64,000 bases of DNA from Methylocystis echinoides (GTDB lineage Bacteria; Pseudomonadota; Alphaproteobacteria; Rhizobiales; Beijerinckiaceae): positions 372,001-436,000 of the forward strand of contig NZ_BSEC01000001.1 of the NCBI RefSeq assembly GCF_027923385.1. The letters run 5' to 3'. Position numbers and translations under genes: made by a program. The notes under the pieces are model-generated. The model searched no databases. It saw nothing but the letters and a program-made list of their open reading frames with translations, and was not told the origin of the DNA. Each line of letters starts with the position of its first letter. Position 1 is the stretch's first letter. This document shows, in pieces, positions 41,281 to 49,539 of this stretch.

Positions 41281-41625
41281 TTACTTCTTGTCTTCCGGCA
41301 GCTTGCCCTCGGGGGTCGCCTTGTCGATGGCGATGGGGAGATATTCGGCGAGAAGGTCGCGCGCCTTGTTGACGTCGATTCCGGCCGACTCGGCCAGCTT
41401 CTTGACCTTTTCGATGCCGATCGCCTGGCCGACCTCAATGCTGCTGATCGCCTCATTGGTCCCCGTCGAAACCCAGGACTCGACCTTCTTCTTGAAGCCG
41501 CCGCTCTTGAAGTCGTTGACGACGGCGTCGATGCCGCCCTGCTTCTCGACATAGTCCTTGATCAGCGTCAGCGCTTCCGCGCCAATGGCGCCGCCGACGA
41601 TCGCCTTGAGCCAGCTCATGTCCAA
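41281..41625 (-). CDS. YidB-like (DUF937-type) small protein
   Basis: A 114-residue helical protein with a glycine-rich N-terminus (IVGGAIGAEALTLI), a central GGIDAVVNDFKSGGF and the conserved core VESWVSTGTNEAISSIEVGQAIG (core VESWVSTGTN), ending in LLAEYLPIAIDKATPEGKLP. This pattern fits the YidB family of unknown function. The ATG at 41625 is used; another in-frame ATG lies two codons later. The gene is monocistronic with its own strong terminator. Confidence 0.75.
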   Translation of the reverse strand: MDMSWLKAIVGGAIGAEALTLIKDYVEKQGGIDAVVNDFKSGGFKKKVESWVSTGTNEAISSIEVGQAIGIEKVKKLAESAGIDVNKARDLLAEYLPIAIDKATPEGKLPEDKK

Positions 41626-41726
41626 ACCTCCACTAAAATCGGGCGGCCTTGCGCCGCGCCCTCACCAGATAGGGACTCTGGCTTGACCCTACAATAAGTC
41701 CCGTCGATGTTTTTCGGCCCACTGGC

Positions 41727-42653
41727 TCACAGCAGCGGGCCACCCGCCTTTTGCCGCCAGCGCAGAATGTTTTCCCATATCTCGCCGGCGGTTTCCGCGT
41801 AGGAGAACAGCGCCTGGTCCTCCGGGGCGATGACGCCTTCCTCGACGAGGAAATCCGTGTCGAAGACCCGACGCCACCATTTTTCGCCAACGAGAACAAT
41901 GGGCAAGGGCTTCATCACCCGCGTCTGTGCGAGCGTGAGGGTCTCGAACAGTTCGTCGAGCGTGCCATAGCCGCCGGGAAAGGCGACCAGCGCCCGCGCC
42001 CGCAGGACGAAATGCAGCTTGCGCATCGCGAAATAATGGAAGCGGAAGCACAGTTCGGGCGTGACATAGGGGTTGGGGAACTGCTCGTGCGGCAGGGAGA
42101 TGTTCAGGCCCACGGTCGGCGCGCCGACGTCATAGGCGCCGCGATTGGCCGCCTCCATGACGCCCGGCCCGCCGCCGGTGACGATCGCCAGCCGGCGGCC
42201 GTCCGGCAATTCGCAGCAGGCGCCGACGATGCGGCCGAACTCGCGGGCGACGTCGTAGTAATGCGCCTTTTCGGCGAGCCGCTCGGCGACGCGCGCGCGC
42301 CGCGCCGCCTCCGGGTCGTCGGGATGGGCGGCGGCGAAGGCTTGCGCCTCGGCGAGCCGGGCCTGCGCCGCCTGCGGTTCGGCGATGCGGGTGGAGCCAA
42401 AGACGACGATGGAGTCGGTGACGCCATGCTGGCGCAGCAGCGTTTCCGCTTTCAGATAGTCCAGTTCGAGGCGGGGCCCGCGCGCGGCGTCGCTGTTGAG
42501 AAAGTCAAAGTCGGAGTCCGCCTCGCGGTAGGAGGGGCTTGTCAGGAGCGCCGCGAGCCGCCGCGCCGCCTCGGGATCTTCGAGGAGGGGCTTGGGCTGC
42601 TGGTCCGGCAGCGGCTCCTGGCGGCGGAGGGGCGGCGGATCTTCCTCTCTCAT
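41727..42653 (-). CDS. LOG-family / TIGR00730-like Rossmann-fold protein
   Basis: A 308-residue protein with an acidic, proline-rich N-terminal extension (about 30 residues) and a nucleotide-binding Rossmann fold. It carries both signatures of the lysine-decarboxylase-like/LOG family: [14 protein letters not shown] and [12 protein letters not shown]. Family members with these motifs are nucleoside 5'-monophosphate phosphoribohydrolases, including those releasing cytokinins. The substrate here is unknown. It is divergent from yebC with only about 90 bases between the starts. Confidence 0.85.
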   Translation of the reverse strand: MREEDPPPLRRQEPLPDQQPKPLLEDPEAARRLAALLTSPSYREADSDFDFLNSDAARGPRLELDYLKAETLLRQHGVTDSIVVFGSTRIAEPQAAQARLAEAQAFAAAHPDDPEAARRARVAERLAEKAHYYDVAREFGRIVGACCELPDGRRLAIVTGGGPGVMEAANRGAYDVGAPTVGLNISLPHEQFPNPYVTPELCFRFHYFAMRKLHFVLRARALVAFPGGYGTLDELFETLTLAQTRVMKPLPIVLVGEKWWRRVFDTDFLVEEGVIAPEDQALFSYAETAGEIWENILRWRQKAGGPLL

Positions 42654-42746
42654 GGCGCGGCTTTCTTTATTTCCGTGGCGGCGAGGGGTATAGACGGCGC
42701 GAACGCCGATCGGCGAATTTCAAAGAGGACCAAAGGGCAAGAGACG

Positions 42747-43493
42747 ATGGCCGGGCATAGTCAGTTCAAGAACATTATGCACAAGAAGGGCAAGCAGGAC
42801 GCGATCCGCTCCAAGCTCTTCTCCAAGCTCGCCCGCGAAATCACCGTCGCCGCGAAGGCGGGCCTGCCCGATCCCAACATGAACGCGCGCCTGCGCGCCG
42901 CAATTCTCGCCGCCAAGGCCGAGAACATGCCCAAGGACAATATCGAGCGCGCCATCAAGAAGGCCTCCGGCGCCGATGCGGAGAACTATGACGAAGTGCG
43001 CTACGAGGGCTATGCGCCCGGCGGCGTCGCCGTCATCATCGAGGCGCTGACCGACAACCGCAACCGCACCGCTGGCGAGGTTCGCTCCTACTTCACCAAG
43101 GCGGGCGGGGCGCTCGCCGAGACCGGCGCCGTCTCCTTCATGTTCGACCGCGTCGGGCTGATCGCCTTCGACCGGAAGGTCGCCTCCGAAGACGCCATGA
43201 TGGAAGCCGCCATCGAGGCCGGCGCCGATGACGTCTCCTCCACGGAGGAGGAACACGAGATCATCACCTCGATCGAAAGCCTGCGCGAGGTGGCGAAGGC
43301 GCTGGAAGAGAAGTTCGGCGACTCGAAAAAGGCGGCGCTGGTCTGGCGGCCGCAGAACACGATCAAGGTCGACGACGAGGCGGGCGAGAAAATCCTCAAG
43401 CTCGTCGGCACGCTGGAAGACAATGACGACGTGCAGACCGTCTACGCGAATTTCGAGATTTCCGACGCGCTGATGGCCAAGCTCGCGGGGTAA
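42747..43493 (+). CDS. YebC/PmpR family regulator
   Basis: A 248-residue protein with the conserved N-terminus [15 protein letters not shown] and the acidic surface of domains 2-3 ([20 protein letters not shown]). YebC proteins act as transcription factors or, according to more recent work on the family, as factors easing ribosome stalling at proline runs. The frame is open far upstream, but the ATG at 42747 matches the family start and follows a purine-rich AAGGGCAAGAGA tract. In many genomes this gene sits next to ruvC; that is not the case here. Confidence 0.93.
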   Translation: MAGHSQFKNIMHKKGKQDAIRSKLFSKLAREITVAAKAGLPDPNMNARLRAAILAAKAENMPKDNIERAIKKASGADAENYDEVRYEGYAPGGVAVIIEALTDNRNRTAGEVRSYFTKAGGALAETGAVSFMFDRVGLIAFDRKVASEDAMMEAAIEAGADDVSSTEEEHEIITSIESLREVAKALEEKFGDSKKAALVWRPQNTIKVDDEAGEKILKLVGTLEDNDDVQTVYANFEISDALMAKLAG

Positions 43494-43528
43494 GGTCGAG
43501 CGCCATCGGTATTTGTCACCGTCCGAGC

Positions 43529-43606
43529 CGTCATTGCGAGCGAAGCGAAGCAATCCGAAAGCCACATTAGCGGCCCCTGGATTGCTTCGCTTCGCTCGCA
43601 ATGACG
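43529..43606. repeat. Perfect 28-bp inverted repeat pair
   Basis: The arms at 43529-43556 and 43579-43606 are exact reverse complements over 28 bases, with a 22-base spacer. One arm is identical to the single copy at 34245-34272. It lies between yebC and the TetR gene. Transcribed from either side it would form a long hairpin. This is a dispersed palindromic repeat, different in sequence from the CCCTC-type family elsewhere in the window. Confidence 0.92.
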
Positions 43607-43642
43607 AATTGCTTCGCGGCGACGCTGTACCGGCAGGTCCGC

Positions 43643-44260
43643 ATGCATGTGAAGCGGGGCTATCATCACGGTTCGCTGAAACAGGCGCTGGTCGAGGCGG
43701 GGGTCGCGCTTCTCGCCGAGGGGGGCCCATCCGCGCTCACGCTGACCGAAGCCGCCCGCCGCGCGGGCGTCACGCCGGCCGCGCCCTATCGCCATTTCTC
43801 GGGCCGTGATGCGCTGCTCGCCGAAATCGCCCGGCAGGGGTTCGAGAGCTTCGGCGCGCGCATCGAGGCGGCTTGGGACGAGGGTCGCCCCGACGCGCAA
43901 TCGGCCATGCGCGCCATGTGCGCGGCCTACCTTGCGTTCGCGCGCGAGGAGACGGGACTTTACGCCGCCATGTTCGGCCAGGCGGCGACGCTCGCCGATC
44001 CGCGGGCCGGCGGCGCGGCCGATCATGCGCTGGAAATTCTGTGGCGGGCGGTCGTCGCCTGGCTTCAGGCGGCTGGCGCGCCCGCGCAGGGCGCGCGCCA
44101 TGTGGCGCTGCAGGTATGGGCGCTCGCCCATGGCGTCGCCATGCTGACGATTTCGGGGCATTTCGACGCGGGCCGGACCGCCGACCCGGCCGCCGTGCTC
44201 GACGGCGCCGTCGCTGGCGTGATGGCCGCGGCGGCAGGAAAGGGGAGGCCGGTTTCGTAG
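43643..44260 (+). CDS. TetR/AcrR family transcriptional regulator
   Basis: A 205-residue regulator with an N-terminal helix-turn-helix (about residues 10-55; LTLTEAARRAGVTPAAPYRHF) and an all-helical ligand domain of the WHG type (about 75-195). I start at the ATG at 43643 (MHVKRGYHHGSLKQ), which matches the family length; a codon at 43601 lies in the upstream repeat. It is followed 78 bases later on the same strand by a KefB-type antiporter gene, a possible target. The inducer is unknown. Confidence 0.88.
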   Translation: MHVKRGYHHGSLKQALVEAGVALLAEGGPSALTLTEAARRAGVTPAAPYRHFSGRDALLAEIARQGFESFGARIEAAWDEGRPDAQSAMRAMCAAYLAFAREETGLYAAMFGQAATLADPRAGGAADHALEILWRAVVAWLQAAGAPAQGARHVALQVWALAHGVAMLTISGHFDAGRTADPAAVLDGAVAGVMAAAAGKGRPVS

Positions 44261-44338
44261 TCGCGAAGCCGGACCGGATGACGCGCCGCTCACGCCAAAG
44301 CGGTGAAGCGCCCGCTCGTTGCGGCTCAGGGAGTTAGG

Positions 44339-46225
44339 GTGACCGCCTCAATCAATATCCCCGTCTACAGCGACGCTCTCGTGGTTCTTGGAACCGCGGG
44401 CGTCGTGGTGCCGCTCGTGCGGTATCTGGGGCTCAATCCGGTGCTTGGCTATCTCGGCGCCGGGGCGCTGCTGGGTCCGCTCGGACTCGGCTCCTTCATC
44501 ACGCAGATTCCCGCGCTCTACTGGGTTACGGTCGTCGACGCCGAAAATGTTCGGGGAATAGCCGATCTCGGCGTCGTTTTTCTTCTGTTTCTGATCGGGC
44601 TGGAACTGTCGTTCGACAGGCTCCTCTCCATGCGGCGGCTCGTCTTCGGCCTCGGGGGGCTGCAGTTCGTCATCAGCGCGCTCGCGCTCTCCGGCGTGAT
44701 CGCGGCGACCGGGCCGGCGCCGGCGACCGCGCTCATCCTGGGGTCGTGCCTGGCGCTGTCATCGACCGCCGTCGTTCTCGAGGTTCTGTCGCAGCGGGGC
44801 GCGCTCATGACCGGAACAGGCCGGGTCAGCTTCTCGATCCTGCTCGCCCAGGATCTGGCGGTCATCCCCATCCTGATGTTCATTTCCCTGCTGGGGTCGC
44901 ACGCCGAGGGCTCGCTCGCGTCAAGCGTCGGCCACGCCTTTCTGAACGCCGCCACCGCCGTCGGCGTCATCGTTCTCATCGGGCGGGCCGTCCTCAGGCC
45001 CCTCTTCCGGATCGTGGGCGCGGTGCAGTCGCCGGAACTGCTGACCGCGGCGACGCTTTTCGTCATCATCGGCACCGGCGTGCTCGCCGCCGTCGCGGGC
45101 CTGTCCATGGCGCTCGGCGCCTTTGTCGCGGGCTTGTTGCTGGCGGAAACCGAGTACCGCAAGGCTGTCGAGGCGATTGTCGAGCCCTTCAAGGGACTGT
45201 TGCTCGGCATTTTCTTCTTCACGGTGGGCATGGACCTCGATGTGCGCGACGTCGCCCGCGATCCGCTGGCCATCATGGCTGTCGTCATCGGCCTCATCGC
45301 GCTCAAGGCGATCATCATTATTCTGCTGGCGCGGGCCTTCCGACTGCCCTGGCGCGTGGCTCTGGAGACCGGCCTCCTTCTGGGTCCCGGCGGCGAGTTT
45401 GCTTTCGTGGCGATCGGGCTGGCGGAGGCGCTGGGGCTGCTCTCCCATGAGCTGGCGTCCTTCGTCGAGGTCGTGACGTCGCTGACGATGATGCTGATCC
45501 CGGCCCTGTCGCTCCTCGCCGAGCGGCTCGATCGGAAATGGGGCGACAGGCCGCGCGGGCTGTCTCAAACCCTTGAAACGAGGCCGGGCCCACGCAGCGG
45601 CCATGCGATCGTCGTCGGACACGGGCGGGTCGGCAAGGTCGTCACCGCCTTCCTCCGCGAGCACGGCCTGCCCTATGTCGCGACGGACAGGGACGCAAAC
45701 GCCGTGACCGAAGACCGGGCGAGCGGGCTCGACGTCTTTTTCGGGGACGCGCGGCAGGCCGCCTTCCTGAGGGCCTGCGGCCTCATGGAGGCGTCGGCGA
45801 TCATCGTGACAATCGGGTCGCGAACCACGGTGGACGCCGTCGTGCTCCGTGTCCGTGAGCTGAGGCCCGACATCCAGATTGTGGCGCGCGCGAGGGACAC
45901 GGAGCACGCCCGGCATCTTTATTCGATCGGCGTGACGGACGCCGTGCCGGAGACCGTCGAGGCGAGCCTCCAGATCTCGGAGGCCGCGCTGGTGGGGCTC
46001 GGGATTCCCGCCGGGCATGTCATCGCGTCGGTGCACGAGAAGCGCGACCGCTTTCGAGCGGAGCTCCAGCGCGCGGCGAACGACGCCGCGCAGGCGGCGG
46101 GGGCCGAGCCTGCTCCCGAAGGCGCGCCCCGGACCTCCCCCGGCGGGCGTTTGCTGGCGTCGGTCCTGCGCCGTCTCGCCAGCGCGGGCGTCATCTCCGG
46201 TCGCTCCACGGGCGGCGGCTTTTAG
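44339..46225 (+). CDS. KefB/YbaL-type cation:proton antiporter with TrkA-N domain
   Basis: A 628-residue protein. It has a CPA2 membrane domain of 12-13 helices (to about residue 390), including FLLFLIGLELSFDRL, followed by a cytoplasmic TrkA-N Rossmann domain with the nucleotide loop VVGHGRVGKVV. It should export potassium (or another cation) in exchange for protons under nucleotide control. I prefer the GTG at 44339, behind AGGGAG, over the in-frame GTG at 44303. The C-terminal 60 residues are alanine- and proline-rich and less conserved. The glutathione-gated KefB/KefC regulator (KefF/KefG) is not adjacent. Confidence 0.88.
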   Translation: MTASINIPVYSDALVVLGTAGVVVPLVRYLGLNPVLGYLGAGALLGPLGLGSFITQIPALYWVTVVDAENVRGIADLGVVFLLFLIGLELSFDRLLSMRRLVFGLGGLQFVISALALSGVIAATGPAPATALILGSCLALSSTAVVLEVLSQRGALMTGTGRVSFSILLAQDLAVIPILMFISLLGSHAEGSLASSVGHAFLNAATAVGVIVLIGRAVLRPLFRIVGAVQSPELLTAATLFVIIGTGVLAAVAGLSMALGAFVAGLLLAETEYRKAVEAIVEPFKGLLLGIFFFTVGMDLDVRDVARDPLAIMAVVIGLIALKAIIIILLARAFRLPWRVALETGLLLGPGGEFAFVAIGLAEALGLLSHELASFVEVVTSLTMMLIPALSLLAERLDRKWGDRPRGLSQTLETRPGPRSGHAIVVGHGRVGKVVTAFLREHGLPYVATDRDANAVTEDRASGLDVFFGDARQAAFLRACGLMEASAIIVTIGSRTTVDAVVLRVRELRPDIQIVARARDTEHARHLYSIGVTDAVPETVEASLQISEAALVGLGIPAGHVIASVHEKRDRFRAELQRAANDAAQAAGAEPAPEGAPRTSPGGRLLASVLRRLASAGVISGRSTGGGF

Positions 46226-46347
46226 GCCGCGGCCCGCGAATGCGCGGGCCAGCCCCCGGCCCAAAACGCGCCCAGGGCGGCGCTTCCGGCGGAAGGTCTC
46301 CGGGAATCCCCTACGTATCCCGGGCGTCCCCAACCGGAGCCTCCGCC

Positions 46348-46965
46348 ATGCTCACGCTCTACTATCACCCCGGCGCCTGCTCGCTCGCCGCCCATATCGC
46401 CCTCGAATGGATCGGCGCGCCTTACAAGACCATAGAGGTCGAATTCGGCGACAAGGACTATCTGAAGATCAACCCCGCCGGCGCCGTCCCGGCGCTCGAC
46501 GACGGCGCGGGCTGGGTGCTCACCCAGGACGCCGCCATTCTGCGCTTCCTCGCCCGCCGCCATCCCGACGCCGGGCTCGCCATCGAGGGCGACGAGAAGG
46601 CGCAGGCCGAGGCGGATCGCTGGAGCTTCTTCATCACCGGCGATCTGCATCCGGCCTTCTTCCCGCTCTTCGTCCCCAACCGTTACACGCGGGCGCGGGA
46701 GAAGGAGGCCTTCGACGACATCCGCGCCGCCGCCAAGGCGCTGACGCACAGGAAATTCGCCCTCGTCGACGCCCATTTGACCAACCGACGCTTTTTTCTG
46801 GGCGAGAAGCGCAGCTATCTCGACGCCTATGTCTTCCCCATGGAGCGCTGGGCGCGGACCCTGCTCGACGACGGGCTCGCCGCATTCCCGGCGGTGCGCG
46901 CCCATCACGACATGATGGCGGCGGACCCCGCCGTGCAGAAGGCGCTGGCGGCGGAAGGGGCGTGA
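46348..46965 (+). CDS. Glutathione S-transferase family protein
   Basis: A 205-residue cytosolic GST. The N-terminal thioredoxin-like domain (1-80) has the beta-class signature YYHPGACSLAAHIALE with the active-site cysteine/serine region, and the cis-proline motif AVPAL. The helical C-terminal domain follows. It conjugates or reduces substrates with glutathione; the substrate is unknown. A decayed stretch resembling its N-terminus lies about 950 bases downstream (47303-47392). Confidence 0.9.
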   Translation: MLTLYYHPGACSLAAHIALEWIGAPYKTIEVEFGDKDYLKINPAGAVPALDDGAGWVLTQDAAILRFLARRHPDAGLAIEGDEKAQAEADRWSFFITGDLHPAFFPLFVPNRYTRAREKEAFDDIRAAAKALTHRKFALVDAHLTNRRFFLGEKRSYLDAYVFPMERWARTLLDDGLAAFPAVRAHHDMMAADPAVQKALAAEGA

Positions 46966-47034
46966 CGGCGAGCGGAGACTGGTCCGTGAGCGCTTCCCGA
47001 GCGTTCCGCGGCGGGGTCTCGGCGCGGCCGAGCT

Positions 47035-47059
47035 GGAACAGCCTCACCCTCCGGCAGTT
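47035..47059 (+). promoter_or_regulatory. Sigma-EcfG (general stress) type promoter
   Basis: GGAAC at 47035-47039, then 17 bases, then GTT at 47057-47059, the same arrangement as the promoter before nepR-ecfG. The predicted start falls near 47066, about 35 bases before the ATG of the 32-residue peptide gene. Confidence 0.6.
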
Positions 47060-47099
47060 GAGCCCGATCGAAATCCCCTCACCGACCGGAGGATGGAAC

Positions 47100-47198
47100 A
47101 TGGAAAATTTTCCCTGGCTGCTGCCTGCCTGGCTCATCGGCGCGCCCTTTGTGCTGGGCCTGATCGACTACTTCATGCTTCCCCGGGCCTACAGATAA
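47100..47198 (+). CDS. 32-residue single-helix membrane peptide
   Basis: A short gene encoding a peptide that begins MENFPWLLPAW and ends YFMLPRAYR. The middle is one continuous hydrophobic helix (about residues 5-26) with an acidic N-terminus and basic C-terminus, the pattern of a small inner-membrane protein. A perfect GGAGG lies seven bases before the ATG, and a sigma-EcfG-type promoter lies upstream. A competing frame starting at 47093 reads into a long arginine/alanine-rich, non-hydrophobic product and is less credible. Size excludes firm family assignment. The signals argue that it is expressed and stress-regulated. Confidence 0.65.
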   Translation: MENFPWLLPAWLIGAPFVLGLIDYFMLPRAYR

Positions 47199-47302
47199 AG
47201 CCGGCGGCGCGTTCGACGCCTCAACCGCGCGCGCTCGGGGCGCCGCCGCAAGGCGGCGCGTTCGGCGCGTTCGGCGCAAGACAAGCCGTCAGTCCCGGGA
47301 GT

Positions 47303-47392
47303 CTCGCCACGATCACCCCGGCGCCTGCGCGCCGCTGTCGCCTCCGAACGGATCGGCGCGGCCGAGACGATCCAGGGCAAATTCGGGACTGC
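47303..47392 (+). pseudogene. Decayed glutathione S-transferase N-terminal fragment
   Basis: Conceptual translation with one frameshift gives HPGAC and then SERIGAAETIQGKFG. This parallels HPGACSLAA...LEWIGAPYKTIEVEFG of the intact GST gene at 46348. There is no start codon, no continuing frame and no C-terminal domain. It looks like the remnant of a duplicated or related GST. The stretch 47199-47302 around it holds only short GC-rich repeats (GGCGGCGCG, GCGCGTTCGGC). Confidence 0.45.
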
Positions 47393-47432
47393 TGGGGATC
47401 GCGCCGAAGGGCGCGGGCATGGCGATCGACCC

Positions 47433-47461
47433 TTGATTCTCCGCCGCGCCTCCCGTAACGT
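47433..47461 (+). promoter_or_regulatory. Possible sigma-70-type promoter of the ilvB leader
   Basis: TTGATT (47433-47438) and TAACGT (47456-47461) are 17 bases apart. The predicted start near 47468 would begin the leader about 20 bases before the leader-peptide ATG. The -10 match is moderate. Confidence 0.35.
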
Positions 47462-47488
47462 CGACGCATCACGGATAAGCGGGGCGCG

Positions 47489-47539
47489 ATGCGCGGTCTT
47501 CTCGTAGTATATGAGGTGCCGGAGACGGAGCGGGGTTAG
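47489..47539 (+). CDS. ilvB leader peptide (attenuator), 16 aa
   Basis: A 16-codon frame encoding MRGLLVVYEVPETERG. Four consecutive codons specify Leu-Leu-Val-Val (CTT CTC GTA GTA), with a further Val shortly after. CTT and GTA are rare in this GC-rich DNA. The stop is followed 30 bases later by an intrinsic terminator and 110 bases later by ilvB. This is the classical layout of an amino-acid attenuator, in which ribosome stalling at Leu/Val codons prevents the terminator from forming. The ribosome binding site (GCGGGG) is weak. The equivalent Caulobacter operon is reported to be attenuated. Confidence 0.65.
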   Translation: MRGLLVVYEVPETERG

Positions 47540-47569
47540 TCCCTGTTTGCCGCCGAAGGCGCTTGACCC

Positions 47570-47592
47570 AAGGCCCCGAGCGGGCCTTTTTT
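47570..47592 (+). terminator. Intrinsic terminator / attenuator upstream of ilvB
   Basis: A 7-bp stem (AAGGCCC at 47570-47576 with GGGCCTT at 47582-47588), a 5-base loop and a run of six T (47587-47592). The left arm can alternatively pair with CGGGG at 47531-47535 in the leader, giving a possible antiterminator. Confidence 0.75.
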
Positions 47593-47648
47593 GTTGCCCG
47601 GAAATCGCGGGTTTCCGCCCGCCGCGAGAGTTGAAACGGAAAGAGACC

Positions 47649-49421
47649 ATGTCGAAGGAAATGACCGGCGCAGAAATGGTTGTCGAAGCCCTGAAGGATC
47701 AGGGCGTCGAGATTCTTTTCGGCTATCCGGGCGGCGCGGTTCTTCCGATCTACGACGTGCTCTTCCATCAGGAGAAGGTGAAGCACATTCTCGTGCGTCA
47801 CGAGCAGGGCGCGGCGCATGCCGCCGAGGGCTATGCCCGCTCCTCCGGCAAGGTCGGCGTGCTGCTCGTCACCTCCGGCCCCGGCGCCACGAATACGATC
47901 ACCGGCCTCACCGACGCGCTGATGGATTCGATCCCGCTCGTCTGCATCACCGGCCAGGTGCCGACGCATCTCATCGGCTCCGACGCCTTTCAGGAATGCG
48001 ACACGGTGGGCATCACCCGCCACTGCACCAAGCACAATTATCTCGTGAAGAACATCGCCGATCTGCCGCGCGTGCTGCACGAGGCCTTTTACGTCGCAAT
48101 GTCGGGTCGTCCGGGCCCGGTCGTCATCGACATTCCCAAGGACGTGCAATTCGCGCGCGGCGTTTATACGCCGCCGCGCGGCGCGCCGCACAAGACCTAT
48201 CAGCCCAAGCTCGACGCCGACATGGAGCAGATCCGCGAGGCGGTGCGGATGATGGCGCACGCCAAGCGCCCGATCTTCTACACCGGCGGCGGCGTGGTCA
48301 ATTCCGGTCCGGCGGCCTCGGCGCTGCTGCGCGAACTGGTGAGCCTCACCGGCTTTCCCATCACCTCGACGCTGATGGGTCTCGGCGCCTATCCCGGCTC
48401 CGGCGCCAACTGGCTCGGCATGCTCGGCATGCACGGCACCTATGAGGCCAACAACGCCATGCACGACTGCGATCTGATGATCGCCGTCGGCGCGCGCTTC
48501 GACGACCGCATCACCGGCCGTCTCGACGCCTTCTCGCCGGGCTCGAAGAAGATCCACATCGACATTGACCGCTCGTCGATCAACAAGAACGTCAAGGTCG
48601 ATCTCGCCATTGTCGGCGATTGCGGTCATGTGCTGGAGGCGCTGGTGCGCACCTGGCGCGCCGAGGCCATGCACGCCGAGAAGCAGCCGCTCGATCACTG
48701 GTGGGCGCAGATCAACGAATGGCGCGCGAAGAAATCGCTCGCCTATCGCGCCTCCGACACCACCATCAAGCCGCAATACGCCGTGCAGCGCCTCTATGCG
48801 CTGACCAAGGACCGCGACTCCTACATCACCACGGAAGTCGGCCAGCATCAGATGTGGGCCGCGCAGCATTATCATTTCGAGGAGCCCAATCGCTGGATGA
48901 CGTCCGGCGGCCTCGGCACCATGGGCTATGGCCTGCCGGCGGCGATCGGCGCCCAGCTCGCGCATCCCAATGCGCTCGTCGTGGACATCGCCGGCGAAGC
49001 GTCGATCCTCATGAACATTCAGGAGATGTCGACGGCGATCCAGTATCGGCTGCCGGTGAAGGTCTTCATCCTCAACAACGAATATATGGGCATGGTGCGC
49101 CAGTGGCAGGAACTGCTGCATGGCGGGCGCTATTCGCACAGCTATTCGGAGGCGCTGCCCGACTTCGTGAAGCTCGCGGAAGCCTTCGGCGGCAAGGGCA
49201 TCCGTTGTTCGGACCCCAGGCTCCTCGACGCCGCGATTCAGGAAATGCTCGATTACGACGGGCCGGTGATCTTCGACTGCCTTGTCGACAAGGTCGAGAA
49301 CTGCTTCCCGATGATCCCCTCGGGCAAGGCGCACAACGACATGCTGCTCGCCGATCTTTCGGACGATGCGGGCGTCGATATCGGCGCGATCATCGACGAA
49401 AAGGGCAAGATGCTGGTTTAG
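47649..49421 (+). CDS. ilvB: Acetolactate synthase, large (catalytic) subunit
   Basis: A 590-residue thiamine diphosphate enzyme condensing two pyruvate (or pyruvate and 2-oxobutyrate) in valine, leucine and isoleucine synthesis. Its three TPP-enzyme domains are intact. The catalytic glutamate is in VRHEQGAAHAAEGYAR, and the cofactor segment reads AGEASILMN (GEA in place of the textbook GDG), followed by the conserved NNEYMGMVRQWQE. The ATG at 47649 is preceded by GAAACGGAAAGAGA; the frame is open further upstream through the attenuator and is not used. It is followed by ilvN after a palindromic repeat. Expression is probably controlled by the leader attenuator. Confidence 0.96.
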   Translation: MSKEMTGAEMVVEALKDQGVEILFGYPGGAVLPIYDVLFHQEKVKHILVRHEQGAAHAAEGYARSSGKVGVLLVTSGPGATNTITGLTDALMDSIPLVCITGQVPTHLIGSDAFQECDTVGITRHCTKHNYLVKNIADLPRVLHEAFYVAMSGRPGPVVIDIPKDVQFARGVYTPPRGAPHKTYQPKLDADMEQIREAVRMMAHAKRPIFYTGGGVVNSGPAASALLRELVSLTGFPITSTLMGLGAYPGSGANWLGMLGMHGTYEANNAMHDCDLMIAVGARFDDRITGRLDAFSPGSKKIHIDIDRSSINKNVKVDLAIVGDCGHVLEALVRTWRAEAMHAEKQPLDHWWAQINEWRAKKSLAYRASDTTIKPQYAVQRLYALTKDRDSYITTEVGQHQMWAAQHYHFEEPNRWMTSGGLGTMGYGLPAAIGAQLAHPNALVVDIAGEASILMNIQEMSTAIQYRLPVKVFILNNEYMGMVRQWQELLHGGRYSHSYSEALPDFVKLAEAFGGKGIRCSDPRLLDAAIQEMLDYDGPVIFDCLVDKVENCFPMIPSGKAHNDMLLADLSDDAGVDIGAIIDEKGKMLV

Positions 49422-49422
49422 T

Positions 49423-49520
49423 CCCCTCGCCCCGCAAGCGGGGAGAGGGTCAGGGGCCAGCAGCCCGCGCGCTGGCGTCCCTCACCCCTGCCCTCACCCC
49501 GCAGGCGGGGCGAGGGAGAG
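49423..49520. repeat. Paired GC-rich palindromic repeat inside the ilvB-ilvN operon
   Basis: Two convergent hairpin units: CCCCTCGCCCCGC-AAGC-GGGGAGAGGG near 49424 and CCCTCACCCCGC-AGGC-GGGGCGAGGG near 49491 (given by their arms). Together they fill the 118-base gap between the two synthase subunit genes. Confidence 0.75.
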
Positions 49521-49539
49521 AAGAGTCCGAAGGAATGTC

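Noticed and set aside
47093..47458. Alternative 121-codon frame overlapping the 32-residue peptide
   Set aside because: Spacing from GGAGG to its ATG is zero, the product is Arg/Ala-rich, and it runs through the decayed GST stretch.
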